Assembly: GCA_963730115.1 (NCBI GenBank)
Contig: CAVSQM010000012.1
Span: 1,178,001 to 1,242,000, forward strand
Source of the DNA: DASQFQ01 sp963730115
GTDB lineage: Bacteria > Actinomycetota > Thermoleophilia > Solirubrobacterales > Solirubrobacteraceae
Length of the DNA stretch: 64,000 bases
Direction: 5' to 3'
This document shows, piece after piece, positions 43,160 through 51,251 of this stretch; the first letter of the stretch is position 1, and each line of letters begins with the position of its first letter. Both the position numbers and the translations under genes were made by a program. The notes under the pieces were generated by a model. That model saw only the letters and a list, made by a program, of their open reading frames with translations. It was not told the origin of the DNA and made no database searches.

Positions 43160-44094
43160 GGGCGGCGGTCCTCCACGGGCATGAGGACCTTCGGGTCGAG
43201 GCGGTCCCCGAGCCGACCGCCGCGCCCGACGAGGTCGTCGTGCGGATCGAGGCGGCCACCACGTGCGGGACCGACGTGAAGATGTGGCGCCGCGGGCATC
43301 CCGTGCTCGGCAGCTACCCCGCGCGCTTCGGCCACGAGATGGCCGGGATCCGCGAGGACACCGGCGAGCGGGTGCTGGTCGGCGACTCGCTCGCCTGCGA
43401 GGCGTGCCCGCCGTGCCGCGCCGGGCGGCCGCAGATCTGCCGCGACGTGCGCTGGGTGCTCGGCGGCTTCGCCGAGGCGCTCGCCGCGCCGGCAGCCGTC
43501 CTGCACCCGATCCCGGACGGGCTGGAGCCGGCCGGTGCCGCGATGGCCGAGCCGCTCGCCGCCGCCGTGCACGCGCTCGACCGCGGCCCGCGGCGCGAGC
43601 TCGCGCCCGACGCCGGAGTGCTCGGCGGCGGCCCGATGGGCCAGATGCTCGCCGCGCTGCTCGTGCACGAGGGGCGCACGGTGACGCTCGCCGACCCGCA
43701 CCCCGAGCGGCGCGCGCAGGCCGAGGCGCTCGGCGCGATGAGCGCGGAGAGCGTGCGCGACTGCGACGTCGTGTTCGAGGCGGTCGGCCGGCCCGCCGCG
43801 TGGCGCGCGGCGGTCGAGGCCGCCGCGCCGGGCGGGACCGTGGTGTTCGTCGGCGGGTGCGCGAGCGGCTCGCACGCGCCGCTCCCGACCCACCCGCTGC
43901 ACTACGACGAGCTCGACCTCCGCGGCGCCTTCCACCACTCGCCCGCCGAGGTCGACCGCGCGCTCGCGCTGCTCGCGGAGGGAGCGGTGGACTGGCGCGC
44001 GCTCGCCGCCGGGCCGATCGGGCTCGACGAGCTGCCCGCGGCGCTCGCCGAGCGCGGAGGGCCGGCGAAGAAGTGGGTGGTCAGGCCCGGCTGA
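43156..44094 (+). CDS. Second zinc-dependent alcohol dehydrogenase
   Basis: The 312-residue protein has the same architecture: ATTCGTDVKMWRRGHP and FGHEMAGI for the catalytic zinc, CEACPPCRAGRPQIC for the structural zinc, and GVLGGGPMGQMLAALLV as the nucleotide fold. Identity to the previous protein is limited, so this is an old duplication or two functions rather than a recent copy. GTG 43156 overlaps the upstream stop (GTGA). Its 3' end overlaps the convergent hydrolase gene by 14 bases. Confidence 0.88.
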   Translation: MRAAVLHGHEDLRVEAVPEPTAAPDEVVVRIEAATTCGTDVKMWRRGHPVLGSYPARFGHEMAGIREDTGERVLVGDSLACEACPPCRAGRPQICRDVRWVLGGFAEALAAPAAVLHPIPDGLEPAGAAMAEPLAAAVHALDRGPRRELAPDAGVLGGGPMGQMLAALLVHEGRTVTLADPHPERRAQAEALGAMSAESVRDCDVVFEAVGRPAAWRAAVEAAAPGGTVVFVGGCASGSHAPLPTHPLHYDELDLRGAFHHSPAEVDRALALLAEGAVDWRALAAGPIGLDELPAALAERGGPAKKWVVRPG

Positions 44095-44902
44095 ACCAGT
44101 CGAGCAGCAGCTCGTTCAGCCGCTCCGGCGCGTCGAGCTGCATCCAGTGGCTCGCGCCCTCGATCCGCTCGTACCGCCACTCGCCCACCACGTACTCCTC
44201 GGAGCCCGTCAGCTGCTCCTCGAGCAGGTAGGCGTCGCCGTCGCTCCAGATGCCCAGCGTGTCCGCCGCGACCGACGGGAACGGCGGGCCCTCGCGCAGC
44301 TCCGCGTCCGGCTGCCAGCTGGCGCGGTACCAGTTGAGCGCCGCGGTCAGCGCCCCGGGCCGGGACAGGTCGGCGATCTGGCGCTCGACGTCCCCGTCGC
44401 CGCGCGTCCACTCGTGGAACAGACGCCAGCCGTCGCGCATGAGCAGCTCTTCCGCCGTGCCCTCGAACTGGAACAGCAGCGGGTACCAGCTCTTCTCGCG
44501 CTGCTCGATGCTCGGCCGCCGCAGCGAGTTCGGGTGGCCGACGGAGAGCACGGCGAAGCGGTCGACGCGCTCGCCCACGTAGCCCGCCAGCGTCCACCCC
44601 ACCGCGGCGCCCCAGTCGTGCGCGACGACGTGCGCGCGCTCGACCTCGAGCGCGTCGAGCACCGCCACCATGTCGGCCACGCTCTTACGCACACCGTAGG
44701 CCTCGACCTCGAGCGGGCGGTCGGAGTCACCGAACCCGCGCAGGTCCGGCGCGATCGCGCGGTAGCCGGCATCGACGAGCGCACGGACCTGATGGCGCCA
44801 CAATTGCGACGAATCCGGGAAGCCGTGGAGCAGCAGGACCGGCGGGCCGGAGCCCTCGTCCAGCACCGCCAGCTCCACACCGTCGCCCTGGACCCGTCGC
44901 AT
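44081..44902 (-). CDS. Alpha/beta hydrolase, epoxide-hydrolase-like
   Basis: The 273-residue protein has the oxyanion motif LLHGFPDSSQLWRHQ, DLRGFGDSDRP, the nucleophile elbow VVAHDWGAAVGW with Asp as nucleophile (typical for epoxide hydrolases and dehalogenases), IWSDGDAYL and the catalytic histidine in EGASHWMQLDAPE. It probably opens epoxides or hydrolyses C-halogen bonds. It lies 12 bases after the DUF2568 gene, suggesting a small operon under the neighbouring TetR operator. Confidence 0.9.
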   Translation of the reverse strand: MRRVQGDGVELAVLDEGSGPPVLLLHGFPDSSQLWRHQVRALVDAGYRAIAPDLRGFGDSDRPLEVEAYGVRKSVADMVAVLDALEVERAHVVAHDWGAAVGWTLAGYVGERVDRFAVLSVGHPNSLRRPSIEQREKSWYPLLFQFEGTAEELLMRDGWRLFHEWTRGDGDVERQIADLSRPGALTAALNWYRASWQPDAELREGPPFPSVAADTLGIWSDGDAYLLEEQLTGSEEYVVGEWRYERIEGASHWMQLDAPERLNELLLDWFSRA

Positions 44903-44914
44903 CGGAGGCGGACC

Positions 44915-45253
44915 CTAGACGTCGAGCACCGCCATCGCCGCGCCGTGCAGCACGACGATGACCGCGAAGACCGCGGCCAGCCCGGCCGGCGCGACGACGG
45001 CGAGCGCCAGCGCGGCGGCGCCGAACACCAGCGCCTGCAGGCCGATCCACACCGCGGCCGGCACCTTGACGGTGGCCTTCGGCGAGATGAAGGTGCCCCA
45101 CACGACCGCCACGAGCAGCGGCGCGCCGATGCCGAGCAGCCAGCTCACGGCGGCGGTGTCGCCGGTCTCGAAGCCCCACCAGCCCACGGCGGCGAGCGCG
45201 CACAGCTCGAGCAGGAAGCGGACCAGCAGGGTGAGGGATTCGAACACGATCAT
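44915..45253 (-). CDS. DUF2568/YrdB-family small membrane protein
   Basis: The 112-residue protein has four hydrophobic helices (LLVRFLLELCALAAVGWWGFE, LLGIGAPLLVAVVWGTFISPKA, AAVWIGLQALVFGAAALALAVV, and a last one). The WWGF and WGTFISPKA stretches match the YrdB/DUF2568 family, which has no established function. ATG 45253 is chosen because GGAG lies about eight nt upstream. It is divergent from the TetR gene across an inverted-repeat operator. Confidence 0.8.
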   Translation of the reverse strand: MIVFESLTLLVRFLLELCALAAVGWWGFETGDTAAVSWLLGIGAPLLVAVVWGTFISPKATVKVPAAVWIGLQALVFGAAALALAVVAPAGLAAVFAVIVVLHGAAMAVLDV

Positions 45254-45270
45254 CGTCAAGCTCCAGAGTT

Positions 45271-45287
45271 GGCTAACAGTGTTAGCC
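45271..45287. promoter_or_regulatory. TetR operator
   Basis: GGCTAACA and TGTTAGCC form a perfect eight-base inverted repeat around one central G, between the divergent TetR and DUF2568 genes. It overlaps the TetR -10-like TAGCCT (45283-45288). Site size and position are typical of TetR self-regulation. Confidence 0.65.
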
Positions 45288-45298
45288 TAACGGCACTG

Positions 45299-45826
45299 AT
45301 GAGCCCTGACAGTGCGGCCAACCCCCCGGCGCTCTCCCCTCGCGCCCGCGAGATCGTCGCCGCCGCGCGCGCCCTGCTCGAGGAGGAGGGCGCCGTCTCG
45401 ATGCGCCGGCTCGCCGACCGCCTCGGCATCAAGGCGCCCTCGCTCTACAAGCACCTGCCGGGCAAGCAGGCGCTCGAGGCGGCGCTGATCTCCGACGGCT
45501 TCCTCGAGGCCGCCGAGCGCTTCGAGCAGGTGACCACGCTGCTCGAGCTCGGCGCCGCCTACCGCGCCTTCGCGCTCGAGCACCCCCACCTCTATCGCCT
45601 GCTGTTCCAGGGCCCCCTGCCCCGCGACCGCCTGACCCCCGGCGCCGAGCAGCGCGCCGCCGCGCCAGTGATCGCCGCCGCCGGAGGCGACCCCGACCGC
45701 GCACGCGCGATCTACGCCTTCGCCCACGGCATGGTCATCCTCGAGCTCGACGACCGCTTCCCGCCCGGCGCCGACCTCGACGCCGCGTGGGCACAGGGGC
45801 TCAGCGCGCTGGTGCCGCCGGCGTAG
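45299..45826 (+). CDS. TetR-family regulator with WHG-type C-terminal domain
   Basis: The 175-residue protein has the TetR helix-turn-helix (LSPRAREIVAAARALLEEEG, MRRLADRLGIKAPSLYKHLPGKQALEAAL) and a C-terminal ligand domain (AYRAFALEHPHLYRLLFQGPLPRD). ATG 45299 starts 11 bases after the operator. It most likely represses itself and the divergent DUF2568-hydrolase pair. Its 3' end overlaps the convergent glutaredoxin-like gene by 26 bases. Confidence 0.9.
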   Translation: MSPDSAANPPALSPRAREIVAAARALLEEEGAVSMRRLADRLGIKAPSLYKHLPGKQALEAALISDGFLEAAERFEQVTTLLELGAAYRAFALEHPHLYRLLFQGPLPRDRLTPGAEQRAAAPVIAAAGGDPDRARAIYAFAHGMVILELDDRFPPGADLDAAWAQGLSALVPPA

Positions 45827-46073
45827 CCTCGTCGCGCCAGCGCAGGTGCTCGACGATCCGCTTCGAGTCGACGATCACCTCGCGGCCGAGCTCGAGCACC
45901 GGCACCTTGCGCTGCCCGGTCAGCTCGTCGATCTCGTCGCGATCGCGCGCCCGCCAGGCGACGCGCTCGGTCTCGAACGCGATCCCGCGCCGCCCCAGCT
46001 CGCGCGCGACGCGCCCGCACGGGCAGAGCCAGTTCGTGGGCGTGCGGCAGCGGTGCAGCGTCGCGGTGCTCAC
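45801..46073 (-). CDS. Glutaredoxin/GST N-domain-like small protein
   Basis: The 90-residue protein has a thioredoxin fold of the glutathione-S-transferase N-terminal or glutaredoxin type: the redox-site region NWLCPCGRVARELGRRG, then the cis-Pro segment QRKVPVLELG and VDSKRIVEHLRWR. The CPCG motif makes a redox role possible. GTG 46073 overlaps the stop of the epimerase gene (GTGA), so the two are co-translated. Confidence 0.8.
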   Translation of the reverse strand: MSTATLHRCRTPTNWLCPCGRVARELGRRGIAFETERVAWRARDRDEIDELTGQRKVPVLELGREVIVDSKRIVEHLRWRDEATPAAPAR

Positions 46074-47121
46074 GGCACCAGCTCGCCGATCCGCCGCACC
46101 GCGAACCCCGCCGCGCGCCAGTGCAGCGGCTGCCGCGTCCCGCTGCGCTCGAGCCGCCCCGCCTCGCGCTCGCGGTACCAGCTGACCGTGGTCTCCACCG
46201 TCTCCTCGTGCGGCCGCGTCGTCCACCCCAGCTCGCGCCGCGCCTTGGTCGAGCGGTAGGTCCACCAGTGCGCGGCGCTGCGCACCTCGACCGGCGTGAT
46301 CGGCGTCGGCCCGGGCGCGCGCGTCGAGCGCCTCCGCCAGCGCGAGCGCCGCGGGCACCGGCAGCCGCAGCGCCGGCGGCTCGATCCCCGACAGCCGCGC
46401 GAGGTCGGCGAACAGGCGGTCCCAGGTGTAGTTGCGGTTGCCGAGGATGTAGCGCTCGCCCGGCACGCCCAGCGCGTCGGCCAGCAGCAGCCCCGCTGCG
46501 ACGTCCTCGACGTCGACGACGTTGATCGCGCCCTCCACGTAGGCGGGGATCCGCCGCAGCATGAAGCGCCGCACGATCTCGGTCGAGGAGCGGCTCAGGT
46601 CGCCCGCGCCCAGCACGTAGGCCGGGCACACGACCACCACCGGCAGCCCGCGCGCAGCGATCCGCAGCGCCTCGACCTCGGCCTCGTGCTTGGCGTCGAC
46701 GTACGGGATGCCCGCCGACCCGCGCCACAGCTGGCGCTCGTCGGCCGTCCCGCCCGTCGGCGCCGGTCCGACCGCCGCCGTCGACGAGGTGTGGACCACG
46801 CGCTCGACCCCCGCGCGCAGGCACTCCTCGAGCAGCACCCGCGTCGTCACCACGTTCGCCTCGAACAGCGCCTCGGCGCTCGCCCGCAGGTTGGTCGAGC
46901 CGGCCACGTGGAACACCCGCGAGACGCCCTTCAACGCGCGCCGCACCGCCCGCCGGTCGGCCAGCTCGGCAGACCGCGGTCGCCACGCCGAGGTCCTCGA
47001 GCGCCGCGACGTTCGACGTCGCGCGGACCGTCGCCCGCACGTCGTCGCCGCGGGCCACGAGCGCCCGTGCGACGTGGGAGCCGATGAACCCGGTCGCGCC
47101 CGTGACGAGGGTGGTCGGCAT
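46070..47121 (-). pseudogene. NAD-dependent epimerase/dehydratase (dihydroflavonol-reductase-like), two frameshifts
   Basis: Joined across frames, this is a roughly 350-residue extended SDR protein. It has the nucleotide motif TLVTGATGFIGSHVARALVARG, FHVAGSTNLRAS, HTSSTAAVG, the active-site YVDAK and VVCPAYVLGAGD, ending LHWRAAGFAVRRIGELVP. Frames change near 46965-46975 and 46318. Similar proteins (HpnA-like) act in hopanoid or sugar metabolism. A TAGCCT -10 box (plus-strand AGGCTA at 47130-47135) ends eight nt before the ATG. Sense is kept on both sides of each break. Confidence 0.75.
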
Positions 47122-47129
47122 CGGCCCCG

Positions 47130-47148
47130 AGGCTACAGCGACTACGCT
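47130..47148. promoter_or_regulatory. Back-to-back leaderless promoters (epimerase and DegV genes)
   Basis: The 35-base spacer holds TAGCCT on the minus strand (47130-47135) and TACGCT on the plus strand (47143-47148). Each box ends exactly eight bases from its start codon, and neither gene has room for a ribosome-binding site. Confidence 0.45.
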
Positions 47149-47156
47149 CCGCGCCC

Positions 47157-48032
47157 ATGCCCAGGGTCGCGGTCGTGACGGACACGACGCACTACATGCC
47201 GCGCCCGCTCGTCGAGCAACTCGGGCTGCACGAGGTGTCGCTCTACGTCACCTTCGAGGGCGAGACCCGCCGCGAGGCCGACATCACCGACCTCGGCGAG
47301 TTCTACGAGCGGCTCAGCCGCTCCGCGGAGATGCCGAGCACGTCACAGCCGTCGGTCGGCGACTTCCTCGCCGTCTACGAGCCGTTGCTCGAAGCCGGCA
47401 CCGACATCGTCTCGATCCACCTGAGCGCCGGCATCTCCGGCACGTTCACGGCCGCCGAGCAGGCGCGCGACGAGCTCGTCGAGCGCGGCGTCGACCCCGG
47501 CCGGCTCGTCGTGCTCGACTCGGCCACCGCCTGCGCCGGCCTCGGGATGATGGCGATCGCCGCCACGTCGGCGGCCCAGCAGGGCGCCACGCCGCAGGAA
47601 GCGGCGGACGCGGCCCAGGCGCTGCGGCGGCAGCTCAAGCTGTGGTTCGCGGTCGACACGCTCGAGTTCCTGCGCCGCGGCGGGCGCGTCGGCGGCGCGC
47701 AGGCGTGGATCGGCACGACGCTGAAGATCAAGCCGATCCTCTCGATCGAGTCGGAGATCCTCCCGGTCGAGCGCGTGCGCACGTCGGGGCGCGCCTTCGA
47801 GCGCCTCATCGACTACCTCGAGGCACGCCGCGAGGACGGCTGCGACACGTTCTTCATCCAGCACGTCCATGCGCCCGACCAGGCCCAGCGGCTGATCGAG
47901 CGCGGCAAGCAGATCTACGGCCGGGACCCTGAGTTCGTGTCCGAGATCGGCCCCGTCATCGGGGCACACGTCGGGCCGGGGCTGCTCGGGGTCTCGGGGA
48001 TCCCGCGCGGGTTGATGTACCCGGGCGGGTAG
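47157..48032 (+). CDS. DegV-family fatty-acid-binding protein
   Basis: The 291-residue protein has the DegV fold with VAVVTDTTHYMP, EMPSTSQPSVGDFLAVYEPL, HLSAGISGTFTAAEQAR and KLWFAVDTLEFLRRGGRVGG. DegV/FakB proteins bind a fatty acid and present it to a kinase for phospholipid synthesis. No FakA-like kinase gene is near. The ATG follows a TACGCT box by eight nt, suggesting a leaderless transcript. Confidence 0.93.
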   Translation: MPRVAVVTDTTHYMPRPLVEQLGLHEVSLYVTFEGETRREADITDLGEFYERLSRSAEMPSTSQPSVGDFLAVYEPLLEAGTDIVSIHLSAGISGTFTAAEQARDELVERGVDPGRLVVLDSATACAGLGMMAIAATSAAQQGATPQEAADAAQALRRQLKLWFAVDTLEFLRRGGRVGGAQAWIGTTLKIKPILSIESEILPVERVRTSGRAFERLIDYLEARREDGCDTFFIQHVHAPDQAQRLIERGKQIYGRDPEFVSEIGPVIGAHVGPGLLGVSGIPRGLMYPGG

Positions 48033-48035
48033 CGA

Positions 48036-48155
48036 TTACTTCAGCCAGGAGCCGTCGTCGTACCGGGCGCGCGAGGCGTCGACCCGCTTGAACTCGGGGC
48101 GGGACTCGGCGACGAGGCCGGAGAGGCTGCGGCGGAGGCGGTTCATGGAGGACAT
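48036..48155 (-). CDS. Small basic protein of 39 residues, unknown
   Basis: The frame begins MSSMNRLRRSLSGLVAE and ends RYDDGSWLK; it is short, charged and has no membrane segment. The stop lies three bases from the convergent DegV stop, which fits a real gene in this compact genome. A TATGTC box precedes the ATG by only three bases and there is no ribosome-binding site. Codon use agrees with the neighbours. No function can be assigned. Confidence 0.4.
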   Translation of the reverse strand: MSSMNRLRRSLSGLVAESRPEFKRVDASRARYDDGSWLK

Positions 48156-48241
48156 GCGGACATAGTCACGGACGCAAGGCCGGCGCAACACGGAGCCACC
48201 CGGTGTCCGGGGGTAGGGCAAGCCCTAGTGCCGGGGTGCCG

Positions 48242-50275
48242 CTAGAGGCCGGCGACGAGCCGCAGCGGCGGGCGCTCGGCGTGGCCCTCGTCCGCCGGCG
48301 CCATGCCGAGCTTCGGGGCCAGCTTGTCGGCCGGCAGCGGCCGCGAGAGGTAGTAGCCCTGGGCGAAGTCGCAGCCGAGGCGCGCGAGCTCCTCCCAGAT
48401 CTGGCGGTCCTCGACGCCCTCGGCGATGACCTGCAGGCCGAGGTTGTGGGCGAGCTCGATGGTGGAGCGCACGATCGCGGCGTCGGAGTGCTCCGTCGCC
48501 ATCTCGAGCACGAACGACTTGTCGATCTTGATCATGTCGACGGGCAGGCGCTTGAGGTTGGCCAGCGAGGAGTAGCCGGTGCCGAAGTCGTCGATCGAGA
48601 GCCGCAGGCCGAGCTCGGACAGGCGCTCGAGCGTCGCCGTCGCGCGCGCCGGGTCGAGCATGATCGTGCTCTCGGTGACCTCGAGCTCGAGCAGCGTCGG
48701 CTCGATGTTGTGGACCTTGAGCAGCTGCGGGATGTCGACCGCCAGCGCGGTGTCGAGGAACGAGCGGGCCGACAGGTTGACCGCGACCGACAGCTCGTAG
48801 CCCTGCTCCTGCCACGCGCGGCACTGGCGCATCGCGGCGGCCAGCACCCAACGGGTCAGCGGGACGATCAGGCCGGTCTGCTCGGCGATCGGGACGAACT
48901 CCTCGGGGCCGAGCAGGCCGTGGCGCGGGTGGTTCCAGCGCACGAGCGCCTCGACGCCGACGATGCGGCCGCTGATGACGTCGGCCTTCGGCTGGTAGTG
49001 CAGCGCGAGCTCGCCGCTCTCGAGCGCGGAGCGGAGCTCGCCGGCGAGCGACAGGCGGCGCGGGGAGTAGTGGTCCTGCTGCGGCTCGTAGAGCGAGAAG
49101 CCGCGACCGCTCTCCTTGGCCGAGTACATGGCGATGTCGGCGCGCTGGATCAGCACCTCGACGTGGTCGCCGTGGTCGGGGTGGCAGGCGATGCCGATCG
49201 AGCCGCCCATCTCGAGCGTCAGCCCGTCGACCACGAACGGCTCGCGCAGCGCGCTCTGGAGCACCTCGGCGACGGCCAGCGCGTCCTCGGCGCCCATGAC
49301 ATCCGGGAGCAGGATGCCGAACTCGTCGCCGCCGAGGCGGGCGACCGTGTCGGCAGTGCGCAGCGTCGTCTTGAGCCGCTCGGCGACCTCCTGGAGGAGC
49401 ACGTCGCCGTGGTGGTGGCCGAGCGTGTCGTTGACCTCCTTGAAGTGGTCGAGGTCCATGATCATCACGGCGAGGCCGCCGTGGCGGCGCTCGGCGGCGC
49501 GCACGCCCTGCTGGATGCGGTCGCGGAACAGCACGCGGTTCGGCAGCCCGGTGAGCGCGTCGTGCAGCGACTGGTGCTCCTTGGCGATCGCCTGGCGGCC
49601 GCCGCGGTGGATGGCGAGCAGCGGCAGGAACAGCAGCGGCAGGACCGCGATCGAGAAGTCGGCGGCGATCACGAGGACCGGCGACAGGCCGAGCAGCAGG
49701 CCGGCGGTCGAGGCCTGCAGGAAGAGGTCGGAGGCGAGGTAGCGGAGGAAGCCGATCTTCTCGGCCAGCGCGATGGCGCCGGCCACGAAGCTCGAGTTCA
49801 GCGCGTGGAAGACGAGGGCGGCGGCGACGATGCCGGGCAGGTCGGAGGGCTCGATGCCCGTCGGATCCTCCAGGCGCGGGAGGCCGCTGAGGGCCGACAG
49901 CACGACGCCGGCGGCGGCGACGGTGATGATGTACTGCGCGGCGTTGAACGCGATGCGCTCCGGCGGCTTGCGGCGGATCCCGTCGGCGAGGATCGTGCCG
50001 AGCGCGAAGGCGATGGCCGCGGGGGCCGGGCCGTAACAGATGAGCAGCGCGAACGCGAAGGTGTTCGACGCGGTGATCTCGCCCTCGGCGGCGCGCAGCA
50101 CGACCTTGAGCGGGGTGAGCTCGGCGACCACGGCGCAGCCCATGAGGAGCAGCAGCAGCTCGGGGTGGCGAGCGTCGAAAAGACTGGGTCCGCCGGTCGC
50201 GATCAGCGCGATCAGGCAGACAGCACCGCCCGCCGTGACGGCGGCGACATAGCGTGCGAGCGGCTGACCGAACAT
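48242..50275 (-). CDS. GGDEF-EAL membrane protein (c-di-GMP turnover)
   Basis: The 677-residue protein has an N-terminal membrane module of about eight helices (residues 1-235, similar to MHYT/MASE-type sensors in layout), then a GGDEF domain with HDALTGLPNRVLFRDR and intact RLGGDEF (near residue 314), and an EAL domain with EALVRWNHP (near 440), ESTIMLD, DDFGTGYSSLANLKRLPVDMIKID and EGVED. Both catalytic signatures look intact, so it could make and degrade cyclic di-GMP. ATG 50275 is preceded by AAGGA. An intrinsic terminator lies 62 bases upstream on the same strand. Confidence 0.93.
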   Translation of the reverse strand: MFGQPLARYVAAVTAGGAVCLIALIATGGPSLFDARHPELLLLLMGCAVVAELTPLKVVLRAAEGEITASNTFAFALLICYGPAPAAIAFALGTILADGIRRKPPERIAFNAAQYIITVAAAGVVLSALSGLPRLEDPTGIEPSDLPGIVAAALVFHALNSSFVAGAIALAEKIGFLRYLASDLFLQASTAGLLLGLSPVLVIAADFSIAVLPLLFLPLLAIHRGGRQAIAKEHQSLHDALTGLPNRVLFRDRIQQGVRAAERRHGGLAVMIMDLDHFKEVNDTLGHHHGDVLLQEVAERLKTTLRTADTVARLGGDEFGILLPDVMGAEDALAVAEVLQSALREPFVVDGLTLEMGGSIGIACHPDHGDHVEVLIQRADIAMYSAKESGRGFSLYEPQQDHYSPRRLSLAGELRSALESGELALHYQPKADVISGRIVGVEALVRWNHPRHGLLGPEEFVPIAEQTGLIVPLTRWVLAAAMRQCRAWQEQGYELSVAVNLSARSFLDTALAVDIPQLLKVHNIEPTLLELEVTESTIMLDPARATATLERLSELGLRLSIDDFGTGYSSLANLKRLPVDMIKIDKSFVLEMATEHSDAAIVRSTIELAHNLGLQVIAEGVEDRQIWEELARLGCDFAQGYYLSRPLPADKLAPKLGMAPADEGHAERPPLRLVAGL

Positions 50276-50336
50276 CGGGGCGGGGTTTCCTTGGTTAGTG
50301 CGCCTCGACGGGGATGCGTCGAAGGCGAGAAACGAC

Positions 50337-50369
50337 AAAAGGTGCCCGGACCTTCCGGGCCCGGGCACC
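50337..50369 (-). terminator. Intrinsic terminator between the small membrane ORF and the GGDEF-EAL gene
   Basis: GGTGCCCGG (50341-50349) pairs with CCGGGCACC (50361-50369). On the minus strand the stem is followed directly by TTTT and a T-rich stretch. An alternative inner pairing of GCCCGG with CCGGGC is also possible. It is the only T-tailed terminator I see in the window. Confidence 0.7.
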
Positions 50370-50433
50370 CATTGCCTCTACCACTTGCGGCCGTGCCTCA
50401 CCGTCGGCCCGCGGCGGATAAGCGCCTTCATTC

Positions 50434-50523
50434 CTAGTACCACTTCACGCCGGCGCCGAGACCCTCGACCACAACGGCCAGAAGGGCGAGCACCGGAAGC
50501 AGCCGATACATGCGTGCCTTCAC
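50434..50523 (-). CDS. Tiny hydrophobic membrane protein (29 residues)
   Basis: The frame starts at a GTG preceded at six nt by a perfect AAGGAG (plus-strand CTCCTT, 50529-50534). It encodes one membrane helix (YRLLPVLALLAVVVEGLGAG) ending VKWY. In a window where few genes have such a clean ribosome-binding site, this is strong evidence that the ORF is translated. A T-tailed terminator follows 64 bases later. Function unknown; candidates are a small membrane regulator, a toxin-like peptide, or a leader peptide for the GGDEF-EAL gene. Confidence 0.6.
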   Translation of the reverse strand: MKARMYRLLPVLALLAVVVEGLGAGVKWY

Positions 50524-50683
50524 TTGGACTCCTTGGATCAGGGCGAGCTCGTCCATGAGGCTCGCCTTCATAGGAGGCTCATCGGCACTCCCGATAGCGG
50601 AGCGAGAGGCTGTGGACGTATGTCCGAGGGGGTCCTGAGCGGGACCGCTCAAGACTCAGGCGGCACCCGTCGATATCGCGCGT

Positions 50684-51247
50684 ATGTTGATCGGTGCCGC
50701 ACTGCTGCTCTGCATCCTCTCGGTCCCCCTGCTGGGCGGCCGTTTGCAGGCGCTCGCCGACCTCGAGTTCCGGCGCGGCGGCTTCGCCGTGGCGGCGCTC
50801 GTGATCCAGATCCTGATCATCTCGCTGCTGCCCGGCAACGCCTGGGGGCTGGGCGAGGAGATCCACCTCGCGACCTACTTCCTGCTCGGCGCCTTCCTGG
50901 TCGCCAACCGCCACATCCCCGGCCTGCTGGTGATCGCGCTCGGCGGCGCGCTGAACTTCGCCGCCATCGCCACCAACGGCGGCGTCATGCCCGCCGACCC
51001 GGACGCGATCGAGGCGGCCGGCATCCCGGAGAAGGTCGCCGGCGACTTCATCAACTCCGCGCCCGCCAGTGAGGCGCCGCTCGGCTTCCTCGGCGACATC
51101 TTCCACACGCCGGCCTGGTTCCCGATCCACAACGTCTTCAGCGTCGGCGACATCGAGATCGTGCTCGGCGCCTTCCTGCTCCTGCACTTCGTGTGCCGCT
51201 CGCGGCTCGTCGACGTGCCGATCCGGCTGAGAACCGCGGAGGCATGA
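50684..51247 (+). CDS. DUF5317 family membrane protein
   Basis: The 187-residue protein has about five hydrophobic segments (MLIGAALLLCILSVPLLGG, GFAVAALVIQILIISLLPG, VLGAFLLLHFVCRS and others), with ALNFAAIATNGGVMPA and DIFHTPAWFPIHNVFSVGDI between helices. These match the DUF5317 family, whose function is not known. ATG 50684 is the first start. The next MFS gene begins four bases after its stop, so they are co-transcribed. Confidence 0.8.
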   Translation: MLIGAALLLCILSVPLLGGRLQALADLEFRRGGFAVAALVIQILIISLLPGNAWGLGEEIHLATYFLLGAFLVANRHIPGLLVIALGGALNFAAIATNGGVMPADPDAIEAAGIPEKVAGDFINSAPASEAPLGFLGDIFHTPAWFPIHNVFSVGDIEIVLGAFLLLHFVCRSRLVDVPIRLRTAEA

Positions 51248-51251
51248 GGCC

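Noticed and set aside
50276..50433. Cyclic di-GMP riboswitch before the GGDEF-EAL gene
   Set aside because: The spacer holds an intrinsic terminator but no recognisable GEMM core; attenuation by the small ORF is the simpler reading.
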